Notes: generated by a model from the sequence alone, not told the origin. A stretch of 64,000 bases of DNA from Heterobilharzia americana (GCA_944470555.2 OX104127.1:27109661-27173660), one strand, 5' to 3'; positions 43,593-56,040 are shown, numbered from the stretch's first letter. Made by a program: numbers and translations.

Positions 43593-46500
43593 CTAATTAA
43601 CGAACTCGGCGTATCGCTTGGGCCAATGTACACGCCTCCCAGCACGTGTAGAGGTTACTGGATCAGTGTTACTAGACGTGGCTCTTTTAGAAGGTTCAGG
43701 ATACGCGCGACTAAACGAGTCTGTTAGGGAGTCCGGCGGCAAGGGTTTTTCTAGTTGTGTCGGTGTAGAGGAAGGCGGGTCGTCCTCTATATAAGCTGCC
43801 TTCAAACGATCGACACTTATAGAATCCTGCCGTCCAGATCTGTCAATGACGAAAAACTTTTCTTTCCTACTGAGAACCTTGAAGGGTCCGTCGTATGGTG
43901 GCTGTAAGGGCTTACGTACACCGTCACAACGCACAAAGACGTGAGTGCAATCTTGGAGTCTTTTATCCAGCTGCACCCGTCTACACTGTATCCGTGTGGA
44001 TGAGGGTTGGAGGCGACGCATGTGTAACTTAAGAGTTTGAGCATAGCCATGGATATCGGTAGGAGTTGGGTCACTGCAGTCTGAAGCGACCATCTCACCC
44101 GGCAAACGTAAGTTACTACCGTAAACTAACTCAGCAGGTGTACACTGTATATCAGTCTTGAGTGTAGAACGGATGCTGAGAAGAACCAACGGCAGAGACT
44201 CAGTCCATTTCATATTGTCGACTGCCATTAGTGCGCTCTTAAGGTGTCGGTGGAATCGCTCGACCAAACCATTGGAAGCTGGATGATATGCGGTAGTGCG
44301 GATGCGTTTGCATCCCAACAGATTCATCAGCTTCTGGAAGGTAGCGGATTCGAACTGTTGGCCTCTGTCGGTTGTCACGGTGGAAGGGCATCCAAACTGT
44401 GAAACCCATCCTTCGACGAAAACCCGACTTACTGTTTCGGCAGTAATGTTAGACAGTGGGATGGCTAACGGCCAGCGAGTAAACCTATCGACACATGTCA
44501 GTAGGTAACTATATCCATCGGAGGGTGGAAGTGGGCCGACAATGTCTAAGTGGACATGAGCGAATCGTGAGTCAGGTTTGGCGAAAGTTCCAAGTGGTGG
44601 GATGTTGTGACGATTCACCTTGGAACGTTGGCACTGAATACATGACCGTGTCCAGTTTCGAACATCACGGTTAATACCAGGCCAAACAAACCTAGCAGAT
44701 ATGAGCTTGTCAGTGGCGCGGATGCCAGGATGTGAAAGATTGTGCAAAGCATCAAAAACATGCTTACGCAAGGATAAAGGAACAACCGGTCTGGGTGTGC
44801 CTGTGGAGGTGTCGCACAATATTGACACTTCACTGTTCAGGAGCGGTAACGCTGTATCTTCAGAGAGGATGAGTGTTGAAGTTTTTCAATCTCCTCGTCT
44901 GAATCCTGAAGTTCGGCAATCTTCCGTAAGTCGACTGCTCGAGGCAAAGTAGTGGTGCAAACGCGAGACAGTGCGTCCGCGACAGGGTTATTCACACCAG
45001 AAATATGACGGATGTCCGACGTGAATTGCGAAATATAATCTAGGTGACGTAATTCACGCGGTGAATATCTGTCAGTAGTGGTGTGTAAGGCATACGTCAG
45101 AGGTTTATGGTCGGTAAAGATGATGAAGTCACGACCTTCCACAAAATGACGAAAATGTTTCACTGAGGCATATATGGCGAGCAGTTCCCTGCCGAAAGTG
45201 CTGTACCGCATTTCGCAGGTGGATAACTTCCGGGAGAAGAATGCAACTGGGATCCAAGTGTGATCCGAAAGTTGTTGCAACACAGCTCCAATGGCCGTGT
45301 TAGAGGCGTCAACCGCAATGCTAAGAGGTAGGTTTACGTCTTGATGCACCAGCATCGTGGCGTCTGCTATTGCGGTTTTGATCTTGCGAAATGCTTCTAG
45401 TGCCTCCGGAGTCAAGCTGAAAGTTTTACATTTACTTTTCAGCAGGTCGGTCAGTGCAGTCAAAATGTGTGCACATTGGGGAACGAAGCGACGATAATAG
45501 CTCACCATACCCAGAAACACACGCAGAGCTTTAAGTGACGCTGGGACTGGGAAGTCTTGGATCGCCTGTACCTTTTCAGGTAGTGGGCGAATGCCTTGCT
45601 CGTCGATAACGTGTCCCAAAAATTTTAGTGAACGAACGCCAATTGGCATTTGGCCAGGTTGACTGTCATCGAATGCTCTGACAGTCTGGCGAAAACCTGT
45701 TTCAAGTGGTTAAAATGGGTGTCTTCGTCAGGACTAGCGATTAGTATATCGTCAAAAAAAAAATAGGTAGGCAAAAGTCCACGTAAAACATCGTGAATAA
45801 AACGTTGGAAGGTTTGTGCTGCATTGCGAAGACCAAAAGGCATACGGAGGAACTCAAAAAGACCAAACGGTGTAATGACGGCTGTCTTGGGAACATCATC
45901 AGGATGAACCGGGATCTGATGATATGCACGCGTCAAGTCAAGCTTACTGAAGATAACCGAGCCTTTTAAAGATGCAGTCAAGTCGTGAATGTGAGGGACT
46001 GGGTAACGATCTGGAATCGTTTTAGCGTTGAGCCTTCGGTAGTCACCACAAGGCCTCCAGTCCATGCCATTGTTCTTGGGTACCACATGCAAGGGTGAAG
46101 ACCATGGACTGTTGGATGGTCTGATTATTCCCATTTCAAGCATGTGTTCGAACTCGGCTTTTACAGCACGCAGTTTCTCCGGGGATAATCGCCGTGGTTT
46201 CGCAAACACTGGCGGGCCAGTCGTCGTTATGTGATGAGAAACGTTCGAAGTCACACAAGGGACACAACGACTTGGCTTAAAGACATCCGGAAAGGACTGA
46301 ATGATAGACGCATAGGGACTAGAAGCGTCCGTCGTGCAGTACACGGGACTGAGGGGCGGCGTCTTTGTGACTATACCGGAAACAGAGAGTGTTGTGGTAG
46401 AATCTATCAACTTATGCTTGCCAGCATCTACCAGCAGCTGATAGTGCTGCAAGAGATCCATACCAATAATGCCGGTGGTCACATCTGCCACTATGAAAAC

Positions 46501-46763
46501 CCAACGAAAGGGACGACGCAATCCAAGGTTGAGATCGAGGAATCTCCGACCATAGGTTGTGATGGGCGAACCGTTGGCGGCACGAAGTTGCAGAGACATT
46601 GGCCGCAGACGCTCTTCCTTCGTAGGTGGGATGACGCTAGCTTCTGCCCCAGTGTCAACTAGGAAGCGTATCCCAGAATGTCGATCAGTGACGAAGAAGA
46701 GGCGACATGGAAGTGGCTCGCCAGCGACGTTAGTCGCCGTCACGTGCTGGCTCACACGTTTCC
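43593..46763 (-). pseudogene. Family B pol: protease, RT, RNase H, integrase; two frameshifts
   Basis: The first frame (46755-45625) has [14 protein letters not shown] (protease) and the RT. The RT box reads FFDD where the family A copy has YIDD, produced by a run of T bases (TATTTTTTTTTTGACGA). The second frame (45649-44837) holds RNase H ([27 protein letters not shown]). The third (44828-43593) holds integrase: HHCC finger (LSHPGIRA...SCIQCQ), LDIVGPLPPS, TDRGQQFES, ASNGLVERFHR and the PPYDGPFKV module. Frameshifts lie near 45650 and 44832. Pol would start by -1 frameshifting from gag. Confidence 0.9.
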
Positions 46764-46764
46764 C
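46720..46764 (-). promoter_or_regulatory. Candidate -1 programmed frameshift signal, family B
   Basis: Gag codons GCG GGA AAC contain the slippery heptamer G-GGA-AAC two codons before the gag stop. A -1 slip enters the protease frame. Six bases downstream, GCCAGC pairs with GCTGGC around a 20-base loop that starts ACGTG, as in family A. The loop can add an inner GACG/CGTC hairpin. Confidence 0.65.
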
Positions 46765-47589
46765 GCCTGGTTAGCCTCGAAGGTGCAAGGTCGAGTGCAC
46801 TTTTTGGCATTGGCACCATAACGTTTATGGTACCAGCACAACCTGGGTTGGGATTGTCGCGATTTGGAACGTCTGCTACCGGTACGGGAGGCAGACCTGT
46901 TGCGCGAGCGAGACGTGCGACCGTTGTAAGAACTACCAGACCGCATTTCGTTCCTGATGCTGCACAACTCTCATACAATTTTGAGATGTGAGTTATAACA
47001 TCGAAACTTGTTGGCTCAACAGCCGAAAGGATGTGGGTTTTGACGAATCCGTGGCAGTAGACAGTGCAGCTGAGATACTAGTGTTGGGTTTCGTAGCATC
47101 CACAGCTCTGTCAGCCGCTTCCGCCAACTCTATTAAGGGACACTTATGGAAGGGTGCGAGGATCCCTTGAACCGACTGTGGTAACCTCTGTAACCACAGT
47201 TGCTTGAGAAATGCTTCATCAATGTTGAAGTCAGCAATCAGCTGCTTCATCTGACGAAGCAGTTGCGTCGGCTTGCGATCACCCAGATGCACATCCCTGA
47301 AAAGTTCTTGCACTTTCTGCTGGTCAGTAAGTGCAACACGTTTGATGAGGGCGGTTTTGAGGCGATCGTAAAGATTCGGTGCTGGGTCATCTAGCACATC
47401 TGAGACGTCTTCGATCACATTTTCCGGTAAGCTGACGATGACTAAGTTGGACTTAGTTTCTTGTGATTGAATGTGTCTCAAGGCAAACTGAGCTTCCACA
47501 TGGGAGAACCATGCAGATGGTCTGTGGGCCCAGAAGGTGGGAAGCTGGAGGGTTATGGCCATCTGCGCAGTCGAGTCGTTATCCGCCAT
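46752..47589 (-). pseudogene. Family B gag, frameshifted before the nucleocapsid
   Basis: The capsid part (47589-46993, 198 codons) starts MADNDSTAQMAITLQLP and has WFSHVEAQFALRHI and a capsid-like middle (DRLKTALIKRVALTDQQ). A frameshift near 46985 separates it from the basic Arg/Ser region and the CHCC finger LCWYHKRYGANAKKC-x3-C (46967-46752). The capsid matches family A gag in layout but at low identity. Confidence 0.85.
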
Positions 47590-47754
47590 TGATCAGGGAA
47601 TTAACGAGGCACGATAGTGATAATAAAAAAATTACAATGCAAAAATAACCAATGAGGAGTGCAATAATATAAAAAAAACGCTAGACGTGCCAAAAACAAA
47701 ATAGGCCAGACAAATCAACGCAAGAGAACAAAGGTACTAGACAAAATAAGAAGT

Positions 47755-47772
47755 GATACTCGGGCTCACCAA
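47755..47772 (-). promoter_or_regulatory. Primer binding site, family B
   Basis: After the 5' LTR the minus strand reads AAATTGG then TGAGCCCGAG. The TGAGCCCGA core equals the family A primer site and resembles the tRNA-Trp complement, but the following bases do not match well. Confidence 0.5.
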
Positions 47773-47775
47773 TTT

Positions 47776-48207
47776 TGTAGGGATGCGTGTTACAATTCCG
47801 TAACGTTTGATCAACCCTACTTAATTTGATGTGCTCTAGTACCTGCTTAACCAGTACTTTACCTAACGTGTAAGTACTGGTAACAAAACACAAATCAAAA
47901 GAACTGATACGCAATGTATTTAAAGGAGCTATGTATTTAAGGTAAATGTAATAATAATGAATGAGGGAAAAGTTTAATCAACTTATCTGGCTTGTAAGGC
48001 TGAACTAGGGACTCGGAGTACGTGCGTGGTGATCAGCACAATGGAGCGCAAAAATGGCGTCCAAGCCTGCTCGGATGCATGCTCGTTAAAACAAAACTTA
48101 AAACACCCTAAGCATCCGGAGGCAAGCTAGAGATTTATTTAGTTAATTTAATTTAAACTATTTATTTTAGCCCTAGTTATATTTTGGTGCCAGGAAGGTG
48201 CACTACA
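47776..48207 (-). repeat. 5' LTR, family B
   Basis: 432 bp, adjacent to the AGAC duplication at 48208-48211. One base differs from the 3' LTR. Confidence 0.95.
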
Positions 48208-49516
48208 AGACAAACAGAAGGAGTAGCAATGGGATCACCAATATCCCCTATAGTAGCAGATATATTTGTGGATAGTTGGGAAGATATGGCTTTACGAACA
48301 TATAATCCGACACCTAAGATATGGTGGCGATATGTAGATGACACATTTGCAGTGTTGAAATCGGAACATATCGACAGTTTCTTGACACACATAAACTCAG
48401 TAGTTAACGCAATCCAATTCACCTACGAAGTAGAAAATGAACAAGGAGAATTACCTATGTTGGATTGCAGAATAAAACGAAGGATAGATGGTGGTTTAGA
48501 TACTACCGTCTACAGAAAACCAACACATTCTAACAGGTATCTAGACTTCAAGTCATCTCATCCAGTGTCAGTTAAAGCGGGTTTAGTCAAATGTCTAAAT
48601 AACAGAGCTGAGAAGCTCACTAGTCATTGTAAGGACTTAAATAAGGAATTGAAACACATAAAAGAAGCGTTAATAACTAATAATTATCCCCATCATTTTA
48701 TTAAGAAATTCACACGGACGCATAAGAAGCAAAATAATAACACTAATACAAATACAAATAATAGTGACAACATAAGTAGAAAGGAAATCAGCACCTCTAT
48801 TGTGATACCATACAAGGAAGGAACATCAGAAACCATACGTAGGATTCTCAACAAGGTTGGAATTAGGGTGGCATTTAAACCAACAAACTCACTTAGAGGT
48901 AAGCTTTGTCGGCTAAAAGATCTGATAGAACCAATTAGGCAAAATAATATAATCTACCAAATTCCATGTAATGACTGTGAAGTCAAATACATAGGTCAAA
49001 CTAGCCGGTCGGGGTCAGTTAGATTAACAGAACATAGGAATTTAGCTAAACATAGAACGACAGACCCCAATAAGATCAATAACCTAGAAAAACACTCAGC
49101 CATTGCATTACATTCATTAACCCACAACCACACAATAGGATGGGACAAAACCACTGTACTTAAGTCTAATATAGCTAGGTGGAGAGAGAGATTAATTACT
49201 GAATCTTTGTTCATCGAATTCACACCCAACACATGTAATAGGAATGACGCAACACCTATACCAGAGATATGGAAAACTTTACTACCAATCAAAAAACAAA
49301 AAAACAAAGAGAGATCAGGTGACAGGACTATAAAATCAGATGTCGAAAGAAGTGTGATTACATTGATATGATTATGAGCAATAATTTATGCTCGAAACGT
49401 AATCAAGTAAATAATACTGTATCACTGTGCGCTTTATATCAAATAAACAAATCTAATATGGAACTACATTCTACCACAGTGCCCAAGTTTCTCACTTATA
49501 TTAAGGTTAGTTATTC

Positions 49517-51635
49517 GCCCATGTTTATACACCGAATTAATTGAATTACTGTAAGTTGTCTATGATCACTCTGAGCACACTGTATATTTTGTGGGGATAC
49601 AGAGAAGATATTTTCTACTTATAAACAAGTAGAACTTCTTGGATTGCATGTTGAAAAAGTATGTTATCCTGCCACATAAACTATTTACTCTCTGTCGTAG
49701 GTATGTAAAACTTATTATTAAGTGTAAAATGATGAATATGAATAGGTGTTTTGTAGTAGTGCTCCGTGCAAATCTTATCTTCAGCTTTGACCAAAGCATT
49801 TATCGACTTGAATTAGAGTAACTTTTATCCCTGAATAATGAAACATTTGAGGGATAAAACGATGAGAAAGGATGTGGCACCTTCTTCATCGCTTAACTCT
49901 TTCGTGTGCCACACTTACGCTGAAGACTGATGTGTCCAGTCCATTATAGATAGACAACAATTAATTCACTGAGATCTAACAAGAATAATAAACACTTCCT
50001 TTAGATCGATCAGACCGATCAGAGTATTCTGACGGCTTTTCCCTTTGTTCCTATGTCTTCTCTTGAGCTGTCAGAGGTTAGTTACAAACTCTCAAAATCC
50101 ACTCAGCAATCATGTGCATGTTCTTATAATAGGCAGTGAACGACACCTATTTTGTACGGGATAATGATACTACCTGCTTGACTAAACCTTGACGAATGGA
50201 GCACTGTTCGAATCCGTGATCCATTGGTTGAAATCCAACTTCCTACTTCGATGAACTACAACTCCACAAACTCTAGATAGGACTTTGTATATCTTACAGC
50301 CTTGAACTTCCTTGATGTAGACAACTCCACAAGTGAGAAGAAGGCCGAATACAGCAAAGTGAATTTAGCTTTTTAAGAAATATCACAAATCATGTCAAAC
50401 GTTTATTATGGTATAAATTATCATTAGCAGATAAACACAGACCGTATTGTTCATGCTGTTTCTGTCAGTCATATTTCAGGCTTTTTCATCGATGATAGTG
50501 AAGAAAATGAACTGATAGAAGTGAAATGTCATATGAGGAGGGCAGACTATCAGTTAGTTTTCGTGTTCTGATTTTGATTCTGTGATGCAATTGAAAATGT
50601 GATGTGTGTAGGAGTGTTCAATAAATCATTTTATTTTTCTGCATTTGTTAACATAACTATGCGGTAATAAGGATAGAAAAAGAAATCATCATCATATTAT
50701 AAAGTGTTGGATTTCTACTAGGCTGACAGATGAGGAATTTACTATGAATATTCAGAGATGGATTACAATAGAACAACAAGCTGAGCAGAGAATTAAGCCT
50801 AGACACATTTTATGATGCACTTAGTGGTATACTACACATATGAGGCATTATGATGTTTCGGCTGGTGGTTTGTAGGCTTTCATTGACCTGGAAATACGTT
50901 TCATCACGTACTGATATCAGTTGGTGGACGATTGAAAACTTGGAAACACTAGAAAATTGTTTCATCTTAATTAGGAATTATACAGCAATGCACAATCATG
51001 ACCACGTAAGGAATGAAAACTCTGCCATGCCTTCTACACAAGGATTTATTTGTGTAGACTTTCTCAGCCAATATAAATGAAAGGCGACTTTAATCGTTCA
51101 TGTGACAGTTATTGTACTCAGGTTCTTTATCTGCAGGAAAATTACCTGCGCGTTTATTTTCTCGTGTGAAAACTGCTACGTTATGCCAAAGCAGTAGCAA
51201 TCCGTCGACTGATACCAGGTTTGTGTGAACGGAAGGAGTTTGTGGTTCAGCCTACATTTCCTTGATGAGTTGTTCTTTTCTTACAGTTTTATTTACTATT
51301 TTATTCTTTCACCTGATTGTCTTACATATTGTTCTCAAATAATATTCATATCCCCCTCATTTTCCATTCACTTCAACCCATTGTATCTTCAGCACGTTTG
51401 TTAGCCTATCCTTCCCCATTTCTTTACCATTAATTCATATACTTTGTATGCCATCAGAATTCCTACCATCTTAAGCTATAATCACATCAGTGTACTACTG
51501 TCACGTGGTATTTCGCTTTGTGGTTGGTTACTGATTGATTTTAAAGTCTGGCTTCTTGTGACTTTCTCCCTGTATCGGTTCTTTAGATCGTGTCATTCAT
51601 ATGCTTTCTCACATATACATGTACTGATGTTTAGG
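49517..51635. other. No recognised gene
   Basis: AT-rich sequence, possibly still intron of the LCAT-like gene. I looked for a C-terminal LCAT exon (GDGTV block with the catalytic Asp, later His) and did not find one. A B-box-like TGTTCGAATCC near 50205 lacks an A box. Confidence 0.4.
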
Positions 51636-51639
51636 TTTG

Positions 51640-54567
51640 AAGGATGTATTCCGTTTGCTGGAAATCCCTTTCGTAACACGCCAATTCTCTGAGCCATACA
51701 GAAGCACTGACTTCACTGAATTGGTGTTGGAAATCCGGATCTTGTTCCACATGCTGAGTACCGAAGATCTCCACACTGGTTTCAGGTTAATGAACGACTG
51801 TCTTGCTTTTCCGATCCTGGTTGGCTTTGACGTCCTCGTCTGTGCCTGTGGTGCCTGTAGTTGAAACAGTGCTGCCTAGATAGGTGAAAGAGGCTACTTC
51901 CTTTACGTTTCTCCCGTTCATGGTGATTGGTGTTAGTCGTTGTTGTTCTTGCTGCTGGTTAGATATCTTCATCACCTCTATCTCTGTCTTCTCTACGTCC
52001 ACTTGAAGTCCCGTCTTCGCTTCCCTGCATCACCTCTTCTGTCAACTTGTTAGTTTTTGCCTGTAGATCTTCAAGTTTGTGTGACAGTAGAGATAAGTCA
52101 TTGGCGAAATCCACATGTTCCAGGTTCCCATCTGCGGTTCAGCCGGTGTATCCCCGTCTTCTCGCTCCTCATTGTTTGCCTCATGATCCAGTCCACTACA
52201 ATCAGGAATATCATCGGTGAAAGTAGACAGCCTTGTCTTAATCCTTCATGTCTTCACTTCAAAGGCATCACTAAGCTTTCCATTGAGGATCGCTTGGCAT
52301 GTAGTGTTTTCATATAGTTGTTGAATGAGATTGATAAAGATTTGTGGCACTCCATAGTGTTGGAGCAACTGCCAGATTACTTCTCAGTCGACGCTATCAA
52401 AGGCCTTTTTAAAGTCAATGACGTTGAGGTCTAGGGTTGACTGCCATCATATATTCTGTTATATGACGATGCGAAGCGTTACAATTCAGTCCGCAGATGC
52501 TTTGCTTTTCCTGAAGTCAGCCTGTTCCAGTCGTAGTTTTGAATGCAGAGCACCCTTTAGCCTCTCCAGGATGCTACTTGGGGCGTGCAACAGTATGATT
52601 CCTCTACGGTTGTTGCAGACACTCAGGTTTCATTTCCTTAGGAGTTAAACCAGGAAGCCTATCTTCTAATCGACAGGCAGCTACATTTTCCTTCTACAAA
52701 CCCCCTGCAATAGTGGTGTGAGCATATCCGCTGTTGTCGCTGTGTCCTCCCTCAGTGCTTCTGGCGGGATTCCATCTGGTCCTGCTGCTTTCCCGCATTT
52801 CACTAGCCACATGGCGCTCAGGACTTCGACTTTTGTTGGAGGAATTGTGTTCACTTGTAGTTCTGTAGCTGAGCTGCAGGTGGTGATGGTCGATTCAAGA
52901 GCTTTGTGAAGTGGTCAGCCCATCGTTTCCTTCGTTGCTCTTCTTTGCTAATTAACTTTCCTTCATCATCTTTTATTGGTTTCATCTGTGCTGATCTCTT
53001 CCCTGCCAGAGAGTAACCTGGTTATTTGATACAATGTTGTCAGGTCTGTCCTGCCAGCCGGCAGTCTGTTCTGCTTCACTTGCAAGTGTGTTGTGGAAGT
53101 GTCTTTTGTCTTTGCGCGCACTCTTCTTCACTTCTTTGTTCAGTGTAGTGTTTTATGTGTCGTACTCAGTTCCTCTTCTCGTGGTTCATCTCTGCACTGC
53201 ACTGGTTTATCTTCTGCTTCACCATCTTCCTCTTACTCCTATACCAGCTTCCATGTGTCCATCCAGATCCATTCCTTGTCTTGTCCTGCTTCTTCTTCCT
53301 TCCTAATACGGTTATGCGGGTTTCTTTCCACATCCCTTTCAAAGAGTTCCAGTGCTCATCCACACAGGTTTCTTCAAGGATGTTGCTCGATATCTCCCAT
53401 TTTGTCTTGATGGCTGACGTTAGAGATTTCCTTTGTAGTTTCGTTCTTCAGTTTGTGTTCTGGGTGTTGAACTTGAACTGTGGTCTAACATCACCAACTT
53501 TCTTGAAGGCTTTCAACTTGATTTGGAAGGCATGTTCCTTGCACTAGACAGTGGTCTAGACCTACATCTGCTCCTCTTCTTCACCTGATCTTGTATCCAG
53601 TGGGCTGGCTGCGTCTCCACTTTCTTCCCATTGAGATAAAGTCGATCTGATTTTTAGTGTAGTGTGTCCTGGTGTCTGGTGAAATCGAACCCATGTCGCT
53701 TTGTGGATATCTTTGTGCTTGAACACAGTGTCTGGCCTCCAATCACCAAATCGTTGAATGCACAGAATTCTGCAAACAGTTCTCCATTCTCGTTCATTTC
53801 ACCGAGTGCTTCTAGGTCCATGGTTAGTTCTCTTCCTGTGTTGTCCACTCCCAGTTTGGCATTAAAACATGTCACCCCAACAATTAGGATTTTGATGTCG
53901 CCAACTGGAGCGCGGTCTTGTCTAGTGCTGATTGCAGTTGTCTGTAGAATTCCTCCTTCTTCTCTTCATCTGCATTATTTGTTGGTGAGTAGCATTGTGT
54001 GCTTGTGACTTTCCTTCCTTATGAGTTGAACCTTGCTGTCATGATCCTGGAGAAGATTTGTTCCCACTGCATGAGAGCCCTCGCTGCTCTTCAAGGGGAC
54101 ATCATGATAGCCACTCCAACACTCAGTGTGCTGTGCTCGTGGTTGTCGTCTAGATTTTTGACTCTCGAGTTAAGAGTTTGGAGAGTCCACTTCCATTCCA
54201 CCTGCTCTCGCAAATTCCTAACACTTCAATGCGATACCTTCTTATCTCCTTTGCAATCTGAGCGGCCATGCCGGGTCTAAACATGGTTCGGACATCCCAT
54301 GTCCCCACGTTTACTCTCGTTTTCATCGAGAGATGAAAAGACACATCTACCAATTGGCTTTCCGAAGGCTTTCACCGACCGGCATCCCTTCGCCTCTTCG
54401 ATTCCAGCGAGGAACACGTTTATTTTTAATTTCGATATTTTGTTTGTGCTTTGAAGTTTCTTTAGTGGTTGAATTGGTTTTACGGGTAAGGTTGCTAGCC
54501 CTATGCCCAACCTTTCTTCTTTATCCGGGCTTAGGACCGGCTAGTAACTAGTGAACCAGTTATCCAG
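51640..54567 (-). mobile_element. SR2-like non-LTR element, lacks its 3' end
   Basis: Collinear with the 7.7-11.0 kb copy from its 5' leader (near 54567) to within about 370 bases of the 3' end, but it stops near 51640 without the usual terminus and tail. All frames are broken; readable pieces include CGKAAGPDGIPPEAL, VGTWDVRTM and CESRWNGSGL. The part 52703-54567 is the left arm of a 1,865-bp inverted repeat with 57656-59520. Confidence 0.85.
52703..54567 (-). repeat. Left arm of a 1,865-bp inverted repeat
   Basis: Reverse complement of 57656-59520. Mirror coordinates sum to 112223 throughout, so there is no indel, and at least seven frames in the two arms translate identically although the element is broken. 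Differences are visible only in the outermost roughly 25 bases at each end (two at each edge). Confidence 0.9.
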
Positions 54568-55604
54568 TATGGGTTGCTGTTGCATACGTGATGTCTGATT
54601 CAAGAATGAGACATTTGCCAATCAGAGCCTCAGATCAGAGAAATAATCTATCTGAAAATGCTGTCGGGGAATCCATTGATCTCTTTTTCCTCATGGAAAT
54701 TCTATCATAAACGGAGTGAAATTGACTTTATTAAGTCCTATATCAGACCTCGTTAGCACACATCGATTTAAAAACTGGTAATTATTTCTATAGAATCACA
54801 AAAATGGAGTTTCTATGATACGGTATGGTGGTGATCATTTAAGCATTATATCATTATAGGGAACACTGACTGCAGATCCACTTGTTTTCTTCAGATCCCA
54901 AACCATTTATTCTATTTGAACCCGTGCGAAAGCGTACCATCTTTTAGGTTAGAGCATCTGTTGTGAATAATCTAGAGTTAGATTTCCCCATATCCTAGGC
55001 AGAAGTGACAAGAAATGATACAATTCGAAATACCTCATGAGTTTGTTCATTAAATTCTCATCTTTTCATTGTATATCATCTGAATGTGACTAGTTTTATT
55101 CAGATACAGCATATGCCTCACCTATCTTATGCTGTAAGACTTTACTAAACAAGCAACCCACATAGCAGTTATTTTTACGTATTTCTATGAACAAGTAGAG
55201 TACTTGATTGATAACATCAACCGACAAGATCATATCACGAAGCCCCACAAGTAGAAACCAGTAGCATTGTGACCAATTAGCGTGAAAGCGATGATTACTG
55301 TTTACTTCAGAGATGAATAAAGCCTGTCTTCCTACTGCTTGTTTGAAGCAATCATCCAGTCAAGTATTGTACAGTAAATACTTACTCTTAGTTAACAGGT
55401 TTGATAATCAACTTGTGATAGGAACATTAAACACTTTTTCTGTTTCCATCCTATACATCTAAAATACCCCTTTGCTTTCTTCAAATCAATCTCATTCAAA
55501 AAATTGCTGTTTTTATAGGGAACTTATTAACTGAAAGGTAAAACTTTTCGATAAACCAACAGCAATGTTATTCTGCCAATTTTGCAGTGGGGCGATGATG
55601 AACT
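54568..55604. other. First part of the inverted-repeat spacer
   Basis: About 1 kb of AT-rich sequence with no recognised motif, up to the AACT duplication of the solo LTR. Confidence 0.4.
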
Positions 55605-56036
55605 TGTAGGGATGCGTGTTACAATTCCGTAACGTTTGATTAACCCTACTTAATTTGATGTGCTCTAGTACCTGCTTAACCAGTACTTTACCTAACGTGT
55701 AGGTACTGGTAACAAAACACAAATCAAAAGAACTGATACGCAATGTATTTAAAGGAGCTATGTATTTTAGGTAAATGTAATAATAATGAATGAGGGAAAA
55801 GTTTAATCAACTTATCTGGCTTGTAAGGCTGAACTAGGGACTCAGAGTATGTGCGTGGTAATCAGCACAATGGAGCGCAAAAATGGCGTCCAAGCCTGCT
55901 CGGATGCATGCTCGTTAAAACAAAACTTAAAACACCCTAAGCATCCGGAGGCAAGCTAGAGATTTATTTAGTTAATTTAATTTAAACTATTTATTTTAGC
56001 CCTAGTTATATTTTGGTGCCAGGAAGGTGCACTACA
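55605..56036 (-). repeat. Family B solo LTR
   Basis: 432 bp with TGTAG...CTACA ends, flanked by the 4-bp duplication AACT (55601-55604 and 56037-56040). It differs from the LTRs at 42.5 and 47.8 kb at about five positions, so it derives from a somewhat older family B insertion that lost its interior by LTR recombination. Confidence 0.95.
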
Positions 56037-56040
56037 AACT

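Larger units (their letters stand above)
42531..48207 (-). mobile_element. Family B Ty3/gypsy LTR retrotransposon (CsRn1/Boudicca-like), 5.68 kb
   Basis: 432-bp LTRs (42531-42962 and 47776-48207) begin TGTAGTGCACC and end CATCCCTACA on the minus strand and differ by a single visible base. The element is flanked by a 4-bp duplication, AGAC (42527-42530 and 48208-48211), and sits inside the Penelope-like ORF. Internal order is primer site, gag with CHCC finger, protease, RT, RNase H, integrase and polypurine tract. The insertion is young, yet gag and pol carry at least three frameshifts. Confidence 0.9.
41162..49371 (+). pseudogene. Penelope-like RT / GIY-YIG endonuclease, interrupted ORF
   Basis: The 5' part (open from about 41153; first Met at 41171 or 41273) has a basic N-terminal region, IYGTIKVHKAGYPIRPIVD and motif A (MVSFDVTSLYTKIP), and ends at 42530. 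The 3' part resumes at 48208 with GVAMGSPISPIVADIFV (motif B), WWRYVDDTF (YVDD catalytic box), an Asn-rich linker and a GIY-YIG domain (IIYQIPCNDCEVKYIGQTSR followed by EHR), with the C-x-x-C before YIG that is typical of the family. Removing the LTR element and one AGAC copy joins the codons in frame (KIYR then QTEGVAMG). The ORF would otherwise be intact, so the interruption is the main lesion. Confidence 0.9.
41159..49504 (+). mobile_element. Penelope-like element, split by a nested LTR element
   Basis: A 12-bp direct repeat, GGTTAGTTATTC, flanks the element (41147-41158 and 49505-49516) as target duplication. Both element ends carry the 11-bp direct repeat ACTTATATTAA. Without the nested LTR element and one copy of its 4-bp duplication, the Penelope-like element is 2,665 bp long and encodes one RT plus GIY-YIG protein. 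It lies in the likely intron 4 of the LCAT-like gene, in the same orientation. Confidence 0.9.

Noticed and set aside
50180..50240. SINE or tRNA candidate
   Set aside because: TGTTCGAATCC resembles a B box, but no A box and no hammerhead or tail follow.
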